Shown one piece after another: positions 43,986 through 53,303 of a DNA stretch of 64,000 nt. Within the stretch, counting starts at the first letter, position 1. Each line of letters starts with the position of its first letter. Position numbers and translations under genes: made by a program. The stretch lies in NCBI RefSeq assembly GCF_004364775.1, contig NZ_SOAL01000017.1, forward strand, positions 1 to 64,000, read 5' to 3'. The notes under the pieces were generated by a model. That model was given only the letters and a program-made list of their open reading frames with translations. It was not told where the DNA came from and searched no databases. The DNA comes from Comamonas sp. JUb58 (GTDB taxonomy: Bacteria > Pseudomonadota > Gammaproteobacteria > Burkholderiales > Burkholderiaceae_C).

Positions 43986-44540
43986 TTACACGCGCTTGCG
44001 GTATTCAGCAGTGCGGGTGTCGATTTCGATCTTGTCTTCCTGGCTCACAAACAGTGGCACGGCGATTTCAAAACCGGTAGCGATCTTGGCAGGCTTGAGC
44101 ACCTTGCCGGAGGTGTCGCCCTTGACGGCTGGCTCGGTCCAGGTGATTTCGCGCACGATGGTGGTGGGCAGTTCGACCGAGATGGCCTTGCCGTCATAGA
44201 ATACCACTTCAGCGGTCATGCCGTCTTCGAGGTAGTTCAGGGCGTCAGCCATGTTTTCGGCTTCCACTTCGTACTGGTTGAACTCAGGGTCCATCCAGAC
44301 GTACATGGGGTCTGCAAAGTAGGAGTACGTGCAGTCCTTCTTTTCCAGGATCACGTTGTCGATCTTGTCGTCGGCCTTGAACACGTTTTCCGTGCCGAAG
44401 TTGCCGATCAGGCTCTTGAGCTTCATGCGCACGGTTGCAGCGCCACGGCCGCCACGTGCGTATTCGGTCTTCAGAACGATCATCGGGTCCTTACCGAACA
44501 TGATCACGTTACCAGCGCGGATTTCTTGAGCGATTTTCAT
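43986..44540 (-). CDS. efp: elongation factor P
   Basis: 184 aa, full length. EF-P rescues ribosomes stalled on polyproline. The modified-loop residue is Arg32 ([18 protein letters not shown] at position 32), the arginine type, rhamnosylated by EarP, which is encoded 165 bp upstream on the same strand. The start at 44540 follows the conserved [12 protein letters not shown]. An upstream in-frame ATG at 44591 is not supported. Confidence 0.97.
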   Translation of the reverse strand: MKIAQEIRAGNVIMFGKDPMIVLKTEYARGGRGAATVRMKLKSLIGNFGTENVFKADDKIDNVILEKKDCTYSYFADPMYVWMDPEFNQYEVEAENMADALNYLEDGMTAEVVFYDGKAISVELPTTIVREITWTEPAVKGDTSGKVLKPAKIATGFEIAVPLFVSQEDKIEIDTRTAEYRKRV

Positions 44541-44705
44541 AGCAATAGGTGCCTGTGTTGGGCCGCTCAAACTTCTACGGGCGGCGCGCAAGTGTCGTTG
44601 GACGGGCTGTGCTGCGCCGTAGCATGTTCCGCGGCGTTGTGCGCATCCATCAAACCCGGCTGCCTGGCGGCGCTGGGTGCGCGGATAAGCGCAAAGACTC
44701 CGATT

Positions 44706-45815
44706 CTAACATTTTTCGTCTACAAATGCCATCAGCTGCTCGGCAAGGCTGGGCTGGCTCTGCAGACTGTTGCGCGCCGCCTGCACGCACTGCGCCCATT
44801 GCGCCAGCACAGCGGCTGTGGTGGCAGGCCAGGCCGGGGGGCTGCCATCGGGGCCTGGGATGCCATTCCAGGCGGCATGGGCTTGGCGCAGGCTGCCCGG
44901 CGCGTCCAGCCAGTCCAGAAAGGCCTCCAGCTTGGCATGGTGGGCGTTGTCGTCCTGCGGGTAGATCTGCCAGACAAAGGGCTGGCCCGCCCACAGCGCC
45001 CGCACCAGCGAGTCTTCGCCACGCACAAAGTTGAGGTCGCAGGACCAGAGCATGTCGTCGAATTCTGGCTGGCTGCAGGGCTGCAGCAGCTGCACCTGGC
45101 GGGGCAGGGGCTGCGGCAGTTGCTGCTGCACCAGCGCCGTAGCGCGGCCGGGGGTGACCAGCCATTGCGTGGCCGTGCCAGCGCTGGCAAAAGCCTGCAA
45201 AAAAGCGGGCGGCTCATAGCAGAACAGCGAAAACACCAGGTCAGCATCTTGCAGGCCATGCCGGGCGCGCCAGGCGCTGCGGTCAAAACCTGCCTGGCGC
45301 TGGGCCAGGTCAGCCTCGCGCAGCAGGCCGCCGGTGCCGGCGCTGAAGCCGGGGTAGAAGAACCAGCGCGTAAGGCCGGCGGCGGGGCCGCTCATCAGCC
45401 GTGAAGGCAGGCGGTGGCAGCGCTCCACATAGTCTTCGGCAGACAGGTATTCCAGGTTGATCCAGACGCTGGGCCGCTGTGTTGTCGACTGCGCACGCGC
45501 CGCCAGCGCCTGCTGGAAGGCGGACGGAATCTCGCAGCCAAAGGCCTCCAGCACCACATCGGCAACGCCGCTGGCCGGCACCGCATCGGGCCAGGGCCGC
45601 ACCGTTACGCCGGCTGCGCCCTGCGGCGCCATCCAGGCCAGTGCGCTGCCATCGTCCACCCACAGGCGCACCTGGCAGCCGCGCTGGGCCAGGTCGGCGG
45701 CCAGGCGCCAGCACACGCCGATGTCGCCAAAGTTGTCGATCACCTGGCAAAAGATGTCCCAGACCTGTGGCAATGGAATGGGCGTGGCGGAGGGCGGGGT
45801 GGGAGCGTTGGGCAT
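44706..45815 (-). CDS. earP: EF-P arginine rhamnosyltransferase EarP
   Basis: 369 aa. GT-B-type glycosyltransferase transferring rhamnose from dTDP-rhamnose to Arg32 of EF-P. N-terminal WDIFCQVIDNFGDIGVCWRLAADLA carries the conserved Asp pair in NFGDIG, and the C-terminal part has FDDMLWSCDLNFVRGEDSLVRALWAGQPFVWQIYPQ, where the RGEDS Glu/Asp contact the donor. Pairing with efp Arg32 is a functional match. It is the first gene of the earP-efp unit. Confidence 0.95.
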   Translation of the reverse strand: MPNAPTPPSATPIPLPQVWDIFCQVIDNFGDIGVCWRLAADLAQRGCQVRLWVDDGSALAWMAPQGAAGVTVRPWPDAVPASGVADVVLEAFGCEIPSAFQQALAARAQSTTQRPSVWINLEYLSAEDYVERCHRLPSRLMSGPAAGLTRWFFYPGFSAGTGGLLREADLAQRQAGFDRSAWRARHGLQDADLVFSLFCYEPPAFLQAFASAGTATQWLVTPGRATALVQQQLPQPLPRQVQLLQPCSQPEFDDMLWSCDLNFVRGEDSLVRALWAGQPFVWQIYPQDDNAHHAKLEAFLDWLDAPGSLRQAHAAWNGIPGPDGSPPAWPATTAAVLAQWAQCVQAARNSLQSQPSLAEQLMAFVDEKC

Positions 45816-45854
45816 GACGGGGCGATGATAGTGCAGTCCCGGGCGTCACTGTTG

Positions 45855-46017
45855 TGGGATCCTCTGCACAACTCCCTGTCGTGGTCTGAACGCGGGCTTG
45901 GGCGATCCGCTGCGTTGTCTTCCTTGTCAATAGCCCGCTATTGACTGCAAAAGACGCCTTGCGGCTCATCCCGATCCGCGCCCATTCCACTTGACGAGGG
46001 TTATGCAGAGGATCCCA
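45855..46017. repeat. 163-bp imperfect palindromic element (MITE-like)
   Basis: Ends TGGGATCCTCTGCACAAC (45855-45872) and its near-perfect inverse (46000-46017; one mismatch) enclose two arms that remain similar all the way to the centre GTCAATAG-CCCG-CTATTGAC (about 45931-45950). No ORF is inside. No target duplication was recognised. Structure and position in the earP - CoA-transferase spacer suit a non-autonomous mobile repeat or a large bidirectional hairpin. Confidence 0.7.
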
Positions 46018-46071
46018 GGCGCTGCCGCCTGGGCCACAATAGCCCTCAGTCGATAAATGATGGAGACAGAC

Positions 46072-47286
46072 ATGCACCCCCACACTGCAACCCCCGGGCC
46101 CATGGCTTTGCAAGGCGTCAAGGTGGTCGAGATGGGCCAGCTGATTGCCGGCCCCTTTTGCGGCAAGACCCTGGGTGAGTTTGGCGCCGAGGTCGTGAAG
46201 ATCGAGGCGACGGGCGCGGGCGACCCGCTGCGCAACTGGCGCCTGCTGCAGGATGGCACCTCCGTCTGGTGGCAGGTGCAGTCGCGCAACAAGCAATCAC
46301 TGGCGCTGGATTTGCGCCAAAAAGAGGCGCAGGACATTGCCCGCCAGCTGATTGCCGAGGCCGATGTGCTGGTGGAGAACTTCCGCCCCGGCACGCTGGA
46401 GGGCTGGGGCATGTCGCCCGAGGAGCTGCATGCGATCAACCCGGGCCTGGTGATGCTGCGCATCTCCGGCTACGGGCAAACCGGCCCCTACCGCGATCTG
46501 CCAGGTTTTGGCGTGATTGGCGAGGCCATGGGCGGCCTGCGCCACCTGACGGCCGAGCCCGGGCGGGTGCCCGTGCGCGTGGGTGTGTCGATTGGCGACA
46601 CCTTGGCGGCGTTGCATGGCGTCATCGGCGTGATGATGGCGCTCTACCACCGCAAGGTGAATGGCGGCAGCGGCCAGGTGATCGATGTGGCCTTGCATGA
46701 GGCGGTCTTCAATGTGATGGAAAGCCTGATCCCCGAGTACAGCGCCTTCGGCACGGTGCGCGAGGCGGCGGGCAGCGCCCTGCCGGGCATTGCGCCGTCG
46801 AACGCCTATGCCTGCCAGGATGGCTGGGTGCTGGTGGCCGGCAATGGCGACAGCATCTTCAAGCGGCTGATGGACACCATTGGCCGGACGGACCTGGGCC
46901 AGGCCCCTGACCTGGCCAGCAATGCGGGCCGGGTGGCACGCATTGAAGAGATCGATGCAGCCATCAGCGCCTGGACGCAGCCGCGCGCCATTGCGCAGGT
47001 GATGGACGCCTTGGCGGCCGCACGGGTGCCGGCTGGCAAGGTGTACACCGCCAAGGACATCAGCGAAGACCCGCACTACCGGGCGCGCCAGATGATCCTG
47101 CCGCAGACCACGCGCGATGGCCACACGGTGGAGGTGCCGGGCATCGTGCCCAAGCTGTCCGTCACGCCGGGCACGATCCGCAGCAGCGCGCCCCATCTGG
47201 GCGATGACACCGATGCGGTGCTGCAGGGCCTGGGCCTGAGCGCCGCGCAGATTGCGGCGCTGCGTGAGCGCGGCATTGTGCAGTGA
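46072..47286 (+). CDS. CaiB/BaiF-family (class III) CoA-transferase
   Basis: 404 aa. Class III CoA-transferase with GVKVVEMGQLIAGPFCGKTLGEFGAEVVKIEATGAGDPLRNWRL and VLVENFRPGTLEGWGMSPEELHAINPGLVMLRISGYGQTGPY, the region carrying the catalytic Asp further on. Different from the glutarate-type enzyme at 31975. Substrate unknown. The start at 46072 has GGAG 7 nt upstream; 46057 is in frame. It lies directly after the palindromic element. Confidence 0.9.
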   Translation: MHPHTATPGPMALQGVKVVEMGQLIAGPFCGKTLGEFGAEVVKIEATGAGDPLRNWRLLQDGTSVWWQVQSRNKQSLALDLRQKEAQDIARQLIAEADVLVENFRPGTLEGWGMSPEELHAINPGLVMLRISGYGQTGPYRDLPGFGVIGEAMGGLRHLTAEPGRVPVRVGVSIGDTLAALHGVIGVMMALYHRKVNGGSGQVIDVALHEAVFNVMESLIPEYSAFGTVREAAGSALPGIAPSNAYACQDGWVLVAGNGDSIFKRLMDTIGRTDLGQAPDLASNAGRVARIEEIDAAISAWTQPRAIAQVMDALAAARVPAGKVYTAKDISEDPHYRARQMILPQTTRDGHTVEVPGIVPKLSVTPGTIRSSAPHLGDDTDAVLQGLGLSAAQIAALRERGIVQ

Positions 47287-47347
47287 GCGCGCACGGCTGA
47301 AGGGCCTGTTCGCTGCGGGCCGGGCCAGGGCATAAGACAATAGCGCC

Positions 47348-49333
47348 ATGCCCACCCACGTGCACTCTCCCGAACTTCTTGCCCAGGTGGCTGGCTTGCC
47401 AGCCATGCCCGGGGTCTACCGCTATTTCGACGCCAGCGATGCCCTGTTGTATGTGGGCAAGGCCATCAACCTCAAGCGCCGGGTATCGAGCTATTTCCAG
47501 AAGGACCATGGCGGCACGCGCATCGGTCACATGGTGGGCAAGATTGTGCGCATGGAGACCACGGTGGTGCGCTCCGAGGCCGAAGCGCTGCTGCTGGAAA
47601 ATAACCTCATCAAGACCCAGCACCCGAAATACAACATTCTTTTTCGGGATGACAAGAGCTATCCCTACCTGAAGATCACGGGCATGGCCATCCACGATGG
47701 CGACATGCGCACGCCCCCCAGCCAGTGCTATCCGCGCGTTGCCTACTACCGGGGTGCGACCGACAAGCGCCAGCGCTATTTCGGACCCTACCCGAATGCC
47801 TGGGCAGTCAAAGAGACCATCCTGCTGCTGCAAAAGGTGTTCCGCCTGCGCACCTGCGAGGACAGCATCTTCAGCAACCGCACCCGGCCTTGCCTGCTGT
47901 ACCAAATCAAGCGCTGCAGTGCCCCCTGCGTGGACCACATCAGCCCCGAGGACTATGCCGCCGATGTGGCCCATGCCGAAGCCATGCTGCGCGGCGAGAC
48001 CGACACCCTGCTCAAGACGCTGGAGGCGCGCATGATGGCGCACTCGGACAAGCTGGAGTTTGAGCAGGCGGCCGACATCCGCAACCAGATCAAGGCGCTG
48101 GCCAGCATGCTGCACCAGCAGAGCATCGAGACCATCGACGACCGCGATGTGGACATGCTCGCGGTGCAGGTGCAGGGCGGCAAGGCCTGCGTGAACCTGG
48201 CCATGGTGCGCGGCGGCCGGCATCTGGGTGACCGCGCCTATTTTCCGGTGCATGTCGAGGACAGTGCTGCCATCGCCAGCATGGAAGAGGCCGAAGAAGC
48301 CGAGGACCAGGCGGGCGGCCAGACGCGTGTGGCCCCGCCCGCCAAGACCGTGGAGCAGCGCGTGCTGGAGGCCTTTGTGGCCCAACACTATCTGCAGGTG
48401 GCACCGCCGCCGGTGCTGGTGGTCAGCGTGGCGCTGGAGCCCGCGCTGCTGGAGGCCTTGTCCCAGCAGACCGGCACGCGCATTGCGGCGGTGTCGCAGC
48501 CGCGCGAGGAACGCCGGGTCTGGCTGGAGATGGCGCAAAAGAATGCCCAGCTGCAGCTGGCCCGCTTGCTGGCCGAAGAGGGCTCGCAGCAGGCCCGCAC
48601 GCGTGCCTTGGTCGAAGCACTGGATTTGCCGCAGGACGATATCGACCAGCTGACCATCGAGTGTTTTGACATCTCGCACACATCGGGTGAGAACACCCAG
48701 GCCTCTTGCGTGGTGTTCCACCACCACAAGATGCAAAGCAGCGAATACCGGCGCTACAAGATCGAGGGCATCACCGGCGGCGACGACTATGCCGCCATGC
48801 GCCAGGTGCTGACGCGCCGCTACAGCAAGGTGGCCGAGGCCCAACGCGACGCCGGCGGTGCCGAACTGGGCAAGGGCGCTGCCCGCTTGCCCGACATCGT
48901 GCTGATCGATGGCGGCAAGGGCCAGGTCGGCGTGGCACGCGAGGTGTTTACCGAGCTGGGTCTGGACCTGTCGCGCATCGTCGGTGTCGAGAAAGGCGAG
49001 GGCCGCAAGGTGGGCTTGGAAGAACTGGTGTTCTGCGACGGGCGCGACAAGGTCTATCTGGGCCGCGACTCGGCCGCGCTGATGCTGGTGGCGCAGATCC
49101 GCGACGAGGCGCACCGCTTTGCAATCACCGGCATGCGCGCCGCGCGTGCCAAGGTGCGGGTGGGCGGCAGCCGCCTGGAAGACATCCCCGGTGTGGGCCC
49201 CAAGAAGCGCGCGCGCCTGCTGCAGCGCTTTGGTGGCGTGCGTGGGGTGGAGGAAGCCGGTGTCGATGACCTGATGACGGTGGATGGCATCTCGGCAGCC
49301 CTGGCTGAGGACATCTACAAGGCCCTGCATTGA
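47348..49333 (+). CDS. uvrC: excinuclease ABC subunit C
   Basis: 661 aa. Nucleotide-excision-repair incision enzyme. N-terminal GIY-YIG nuclease [31 protein letters not shown], Cys-rich [19 protein letters not shown] domain ([15 protein letters not shown]), RNase-H-like C-terminal nuclease ([27 protein letters not shown]) and tandem HhH at the end. It lies 108 bp before pgsA, a pairing common in proteobacteria. Confidence 0.97.
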   Translation: MPTHVHSPELLAQVAGLPAMPGVYRYFDASDALLYVGKAINLKRRVSSYFQKDHGGTRIGHMVGKIVRMETTVVRSEAEALLLENNLIKTQHPKYNILFRDDKSYPYLKITGMAIHDGDMRTPPSQCYPRVAYYRGATDKRQRYFGPYPNAWAVKETILLLQKVFRLRTCEDSIFSNRTRPCLLYQIKRCSAPCVDHISPEDYAADVAHAEAMLRGETDTLLKTLEARMMAHSDKLEFEQAADIRNQIKALASMLHQQSIETIDDRDVDMLAVQVQGGKACVNLAMVRGGRHLGDRAYFPVHVEDSAAIASMEEAEEAEDQAGGQTRVAPPAKTVEQRVLEAFVAQHYLQVAPPPVLVVSVALEPALLEALSQQTGTRIAAVSQPREERRVWLEMAQKNAQLQLARLLAEEGSQQARTRALVEALDLPQDDIDQLTIECFDISHTSGENTQASCVVFHHHKMQSSEYRRYKIEGITGGDDYAAMRQVLTRRYSKVAEAQRDAGGAELGKGAARLPDIVLIDGGKGQVGVAREVFTELGLDLSRIVGVEKGEGRKVGLEELVFCDGRDKVYLGRDSAALMLVAQIRDEAHRFAITGMRAARAKVRVGGSRLEDIPGVGPKKRARLLQRFGGVRGVEEAGVDDLMTVDGISAALAEDIYKALH

Positions 49334-49440
49334 TGGGCGGCCTGTGCGGCTTGGCAACAGCTTGCACAGGCTGGCCTGCCATCGGTGCTAAACGCCATAT
49401 CGTTCACTGAATTTGCACCGTAGCGTGCCACAATAGCCGC

Positions 49441-50007
49441 ATGTTCTTCACGATCCCCACCATCATGACCTGGACGCGCATTGTCGCGATCCCGCTCATC
49501 ATCGGCGTGTATTACTCGCCTCTTGATATGGCCACCAAGAACCTGTGGGCCACCGTCATGTTTGTGGTGTTCGCGTTCACCGATTGGCTCGACGGCTTTT
49601 TGGCACGCAAGCTCAACCAGACCTCGTCCTTCGGCGCCTTTCTGGATCCGGTGGCCGATAAGTTCCTGGTCTGCGCTTCACTGCTGATCCTGGTCTATCT
49701 GCAGCGTGCCGATGTGTTTGTCGCGCTTATCATCATTGGCCGCGAGATCGCCATCTCGGCCCTGCGTGAATGGATGGCGCGCATTGGCGCCAGCAAGAGT
49801 GTGGCCGTGCACATGGTGGGCAAGCTCAAGACCACCGTGCAGATGGTGGCCATCCCCTTTTTGCTCTACGACGGCAAGGTGGCTGGCATCGATACCGGTG
49901 TCTGGGGCACCTGGCTGATCTGGGGCGCAGCGGTGCTTACCGTCTGGTCGATGGTTTACTACCTGCAAAAGGCTTTGCCGGAGATCCGGGCTAGGGTTGA
50001 TTCTTAG
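49441..50007 (+). CDS. pgsA: CDP-diacylglycerol--glycerol-3-phosphate 3-phosphatidyltransferase
   Basis: 188 aa, membrane CDP-alcohol phosphatidyltransferase making phosphatidylglycerolphosphate. The motif FTDWLDGFLARKLNQTSSFGAFLDPVADK matches D-G-x2-A-R-x8-G-x3-D-x3-D. Starts MFFTIPTIMTWTRIVAIPL. About five membrane segments. Confidence 0.96.
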   Translation: MFFTIPTIMTWTRIVAIPLIIGVYYSPLDMATKNLWATVMFVVFAFTDWLDGFLARKLNQTSSFGAFLDPVADKFLVCASLLILVYLQRADVFVALIIIGREIAISALREWMARIGASKSVAVHMVGKLKTTVQMVAIPFLLYDGKVAGIDTGVWGTWLIWGAAVLTVWSMVYYLQKALPEIRARVDS

Positions 50008-50313
50008 TCGACCGCCAGAGGTTTGGGCGTAGACTGCATCTCGCCTGCACAAGGAATTCAGGCTACAGGGCCCGTGATGCTTGGCTTTTGCAAGGCAAAC
50101 CGGGCGCTGGTCAGCGAAAAAAAGTGATTTTTTGCCTGAGTACCCAGAAATTCCGTCTAGAATTCATCTCATTCCAGAGGCGCTGGGGTCGAGATGAAAA
50201 TTTCGTGCCAGTGGTGTTGTTTTTGAATCTGTGACAGTTGTACGGCGTACAAACTGCTCATAATGGGATGAAACATACACTTCCTTAACTCTCTTGATTA
50301 ATAGAGGCTGCTT
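50008..50313. other. pgsA - hupB intergenic region with promoter and palindrome
   Basis: 306 bp. Contains a palindrome TTGTAC-GGC-GTACAA (50238-50252) and a -10-like CATAAT (50259-50264) upstream of hupB. The rest has no recognisable features. Confidence 0.5.
50238..50252. promoter_or_regulatory. palindrome overlapping the hupB promoter region
   Basis: TTGTAC-GGC-GTACAA, perfect 6-3-6 symmetry, its left arm also serving as a possible -35 (15-bp spacing to CATAAT). Candidate operator. Confidence 0.4.
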
Positions 50314-50586
50314 GTGAATAAAACTGAACTCATTGAGCACATTGCTAACAATGCTGATATCTCCAAGGCTGCTGCGGCTCGTGCGCTGGAGTCCACCATT
50401 GACGCAGTGAAGAAAACCTTGAAAAAAGGTGGTACAGTCTCTCTGGTAGGTTTTGGTACCTTCGCTGTTGGTAAGCGCGCTGCGCGTACCGGCCGTAACC
50501 CACGTACCGGCGCTGCGATCAAGATCAAGGCAGCCAAGGTGCCTAAGTTCCGTCCAGGCAAAGCATTGAAAGATGCATTGAACTAA
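50314..50586 (+). CDS. hupB: HU-family DNA-binding protein
   Basis: 90 aa. Nucleoid protein HU. N-terminal [44 protein letters not shown], and the DNA-binding arm [31 protein letters not shown]. Start codon is GTG at 50314 with AGAGG upstream. Lower GC than its neighbours, as is usual for HU genes. tRNA-Val follows 16 bp later. Confidence 0.97.
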   Translation: MNKTELIEHIANNADISKAAAARALESTIDAVKKTLKKGGTVSLVGFGTFAVGKRAARTGRNPRTGAAIKIKAAKVPKFRPGKALKDALN

Positions 50587-50602
50587 TTTCGGTTATCAGG
50601 TG

Positions 50603-50678
50603 GGGTGCTTAGCTCAGTTGGTAGAGCGGCGCCCTTACAAGGCGTAGGTCGGCGGTTCGACCCCGTCAGCACCCACCA
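50603..50678 (+). tRNA. tRNA-Val (anticodon TAC)
   Basis: 76 nt. Acceptor GGGTGCT/AGCACCC, D arm GCTC..GAGC, anticodon stem GCGCC/GGCGT with loop CTTACAA (anticodon TAC), T arm with GTTCGA, discriminator A, encoded CCA. It is the integration target of the adjacent prophage (inferred), whose attL core would lie in its 3' half. Confidence 0.97.
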
Positions 50679-50699
50679 AAGAATAACCAAGAAAATCAA

Positions 50700-50728
50700 C
50701 CCCTTAGAGTGATCTAAGGGGTTTTTTC
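50700..50728 (+). terminator. intrinsic terminator after tRNA-Val
   Basis: Stem CCCCTTAGA/TCTAAGGGG, loop GTGA, run of six T. It lies 21 bp past the tRNA, either host-derived or part of the prophage end. Confidence 0.93.
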
Positions 50729-50850
50729 TTTGCGTAAACACCCTCCAAAGGGTCAGCCCAGATCAGCCCATACCAGCCGATTTTGATTGCTTACCAACTT
50801 GCCTAGGCGTAGACTCGCGGCCATTAGATTGAGCAGATTGGCACACAGGT

Positions 50851-51966
50851 ATGGCAGGAAAGAAGCAGTTTCCGAACGGGACTTGGCAGTACACATTCAA
50901 GAAAAAGGGAGTGCTGGATAAGCCGATCTATCTGACGTTCAACACGGAGGAGGAGGGCGACATCCATGCGGCCCGCCTCGATGCACTGCTGTCCCGTGGG
51001 ATCGTGCCGGCCGAGCACCAGACTTCGGACCGGGTATTGAACATCGCCGAGCTTGTGCGCGAGTACGAGCGAGACGCGCACCCATCACCAAAGGACCGAG
51101 GCTGCTTCGGCACCATCCTGGAAAAACACGGTCAAATGCCGTTGACGGACATCAACGCTGCATGGGTAGATGCCTGGATTACGGAAATGAAGCGCATTGA
51201 GAAGTTGGCACCGGCGACCATCCGAGCAAAGGTAGGCGCTTTGGCCAGGTGCACCGATTGGGGCATGCGCAAAGGATTTTTGACCATGCCGGACCACGCG
51301 TTGCGCTCGCTCCCGGATGGCTATGCCCAGTACACCAGCGCAGATAGTGCCATCGCCGGGGTGAAGCGCGAAGACATTGAGCGCGACCGCCGGCTTGAGC
51401 GCGGTGAATATGAGTTGGTGATGGCCAAGATCGAAAAGGGCTTTCTTGACCGCGCGCAAAGACCCTTTGCGTTGAAGCCAAAGGTCGCCTATCGCTGCCT
51501 GTTTGTCCTGGCTGTTGAAACCGCGATGCGGCTGAGAGAAATGTTCACCTTGACTGTCGAGCAGGTGGACTTGGGAAGGAAGACGGTTTTTTTGGAGAAG
51601 ACGAAGAACGGCAGCAAGCGTCAAGTGCCGTTGTCTAGTGTGGCGCGAGGGGAGCTGCAAGCGTACCTCGATGAGGTTGGAACGCTTGCACCTGGTGCGC
51701 AAATTTTCCCGTGGTGGGATGGGAGGGAGAGCAGCTTGAACGCGGTGTCTGACAAGCTGTCGAGTGAATTTACCGATATTTTTGAACAGGCCCAATGCCC
51801 TGGCCTGCGATTCCACGACTTGCGGCATGAAGCCACAAGCCGATTATTTGAGCGCACGAAACTCAACGATACGCAGATTATGAAGATCACCGGGCATAAA
51901 TCGCAGCGCATGTTAATGCGCTACGCCAACTTGCGGGGCACCGACCTTGCCGATGCGCTTTGGTGA
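50851..51966 (+). CDS. int: phage tyrosine integrase
   Basis: 371 aa. Tyrosine recombinase. Catalytic residues: Arg227 (AMRLREM), His322-x-x-Arg325 (HDLRHEA), His349 (GHKS) and Tyr358 (MRYANL). An N-terminal Arm-DNA domain and SAM-like core-binding domain (residues 60-150) are suggested. It lies 172 bp from tRNA-Val, the presumed attachment site. Its 3' end overlaps the excisionase-like gene on the opposite strand by 54 bp. Confidence 0.95.
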   Translation: MAGKKQFPNGTWQYTFKKKGVLDKPIYLTFNTEEEGDIHAARLDALLSRGIVPAEHQTSDRVLNIAELVREYERDAHPSPKDRGCFGTILEKHGQMPLTDINAAWVDAWITEMKRIEKLAPATIRAKVGALARCTDWGMRKGFLTMPDHALRSLPDGYAQYTSADSAIAGVKREDIERDRRLERGEYELVMAKIEKGFLDRAQRPFALKPKVAYRCLFVLAVETAMRLREMFTLTVEQVDLGRKTVFLEKTKNGSKRQVPLSSVARGELQAYLDEVGTLAPGAQIFPWWDGRESSLNAVSDKLSSEFTDIFEQAQCPGLRFHDLRHEATSRLFERTKLNDTQIMKITGHKSQRMLMRYANLRGTDLADALW

Positions 51967-52176
51967 GCGGGGTTTGCGTGGCGTGCGGATCCGGTCCGCA
52001 GTCTGCGCCATGATGGCCTTTTCGGCATAGTCCAGCACATGCTTGGTCAGCAGCACATAGGCCGAGCCGACTTTGGCGGCCGGCAGCTTGCCGGCATTGA
52101 TGAGGTCGCGCACTGTCTGAGGGTGAACCATCAGGATTTCCGAGGCGCCGACGATGTTGACGGTGGGTGTGGTCAT
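51913..52176 (-). CDS. excisionase-like helix-turn-helix protein
   Basis: 87 aa. TVNIVGASEILMVHPQTVRDLINAGKLPAAKVGSAYVLLTKHVLDYAEKAIM is a MerR/excisionase-type winged HTH, followed by a basic tail (RTPRKPRSPKR). Next to int but encoded on the opposite strand, tail to tail with 54 bp of overlap. Role as a recombination directionality factor is inferred. The start at 52176 rather than 52203. Confidence 0.75.
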   Translation of the reverse strand: MTTPTVNIVGASEILMVHPQTVRDLINAGKLPAAKVGSAYVLLTKHVLDYAEKAIMAQTADRIRTPRKPRSPKRIGKVGAPQVGVAH

Positions 52177-52202
52177 GGTGATAACTTTGTCTGGAAATAA
52201 CA

Positions 52203-52225
52203 ACGCCCGCTATGAGCGGGCGTTT
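52203..52225. terminator. inverted repeat at the xis start side, possible terminator
   Basis: AACGCCCGCT-ATG-AGCGGGCGTT, 10-bp arms. Between the end of the 52243-52443 gene and the xis-like gene. The T-rich tail is weak, so terminator function is uncertain. Resembles other small CCCGC hairpins in this prophage. Confidence 0.5.
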
Positions 52226-52242
52226 GCTTGGTTGGGTTTGGC

Positions 52243-52443
52243 CTAGTTGGTCTTGAAGTAGGCCAGCCCTGCGGCTGTTGGTTGGTGGTCGGTGCCTTGC
52301 AGCATTCCGGCACGGTGCAGGGCCTGCACTGTGCTGTGCGTGCGGTGGCTAAAGCTGTTGCGGGTCAGCCCGAGCAACAGGGGCCGGCCGCTGACGGCGT
52401 TGTGCAGCATGGTGCGCTGGGCAGGTGAGAGCTTGGGTTTCAT
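52243..52443 (-). CDS. small phage protein, unknown function
   Basis: 66 aa (MKPKLSPAQRTMLHNAVSGR). It has a predicted helical N-terminal part and ends in AAGLAYFKTN, vaguely like a small winged-helix. No homologue recognised. Last gene of the leftward early operon before the hairpin. Confidence 0.55.
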   Translation of the reverse strand: MKPKLSPAQRTMLHNAVSGRPLLLGLTRNSFSHRTHSTVQALHRAGMLQGTDHQPTAAGLAYFKTN

Positions 52444-52492
52444 TGTTCCCGATCAGGTAGATGTTGGGTATTTGCCGTCCTGACTCGGCGAT

Positions 52493-52870
52493 TTATTCCC
52501 GTTCGGGAACATGCTCTGGTTGGGATGCCTCGTCAGGCGGTGAGAATTCCCATGGGCATTGCCTGGGTGGCTTATCGCCGGTGGCCCAAATGGCGGCCAG
52601 CCAGCCGGAGCAAGCTTTGTGCGATCCGTCCGCCAGCCGATCCACATGGCAGAGAAATGGCGTCTGCTCCAAGGTGGCCTTGACTGCATCGGCCATGGTC
52701 TGCATGCAACCGTTGGGCACGGTGCCGGCGCGGAATGCGCAGGATTTGCAGCGCTCGTCGGGTTCGCCCTGGGCCTCAAGCGCCTTGATGACGGGCTCCA
52801 CAAGGCGCACCAGCTGGGCGCCCAGCATGCGGCCTTCAGGGCTTATGCGATGATGGTCAGAGGTTGTCAT
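52493..52870 (-). CDS. phage protein with Cys/His cluster
   Basis: 125 aa. Cysteines at CKSCAFRAGTVPNGCMQT and ACSGW, with His in FLCHVDRLADGSH, suggest zinc binding. Function unknown. It overlaps the 3' end of the next upstream gene by 14 bp. Confidence 0.65.
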   Translation of the reverse strand: MTTSDHHRISPEGRMLGAQLVRLVEPVIKALEAQGEPDERCKSCAFRAGTVPNGCMQTMADAVKATLEQTPFLCHVDRLADGSHKACSGWLAAIWATGDKPPRQCPWEFSPPDEASQPEHVPERE

Positions 52871-53303
52871 TGGTGGCGCCTATTCCCTGTTCACGCTCAA
52901 CTGCTGCGATGACTTCAAGCACGTCATCCTCACTGACCCCCTCGGAGCGGCTCCAGGTACTTGCAGACCAAACCAGCTTTCGGGCGGCCTCATTGCTCAT
53001 CGGCATCCGCTCGGGCACAGCCTGCCGTCCTGATAGCTGGGCCAGCTGCTCGCGCGCATCGGTGTTCAGCCGATTGGCCATGTCCAGGCGCTGGGTGAGG
53101 GCGGTTACTTGCTGCTCGGCTATCACCGCGCGATTCGCTTGTGCGATGAGTTGATCCTCAAGAGAGTCGGCGCGGGCGCGCAAACTATCGAGCATGTTGA
53201 AGTCGGGAGCTTGCCCCAGTGGTGGTTTCCAGAGCATCCCGCCCGTATGGGTATAGCCGAGGTTTTCAAGCGTGGCTATCGCCGCTTCTGTTTTGTTTGT
53301 CAT
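52857..53303 (-). CDS. phage protein with coiled coil
   Basis: 148 aa. A central coiled coil (SLRARADSLEDQLIAQANRAVIAEQQVTALTQRL) and a C-terminal acidic helix. Function unknown. Its start is joined by ATGA overlap to the gene upstream (53300-53665). Confidence 0.65.
   Translation of the reverse strand: MTNKTEAAIATLENLGYTHTGGMLWKPPLGQAPDFNMLDSLRARADSLEDQLIAQANRAVIAEQQVTALTQRLDMANRLNTDAREQLAQLSGRQAVPERMPMSNEAARKLVWSASTWSRSEGVSEDDVLEVIAAVEREQGIGATNDNL

Noticed and set aside
47162-49357. 731-codon minus-strand frame over uvrC
   Set aside because: Shadow of uvrC; no domains and His/Gln-rich.
50603-50678. Reading the tRNA as tRNA-Tyr or other type
   Set aside because: The anticodon loop CTTACAA gives TAC, which reads GTA (Val).
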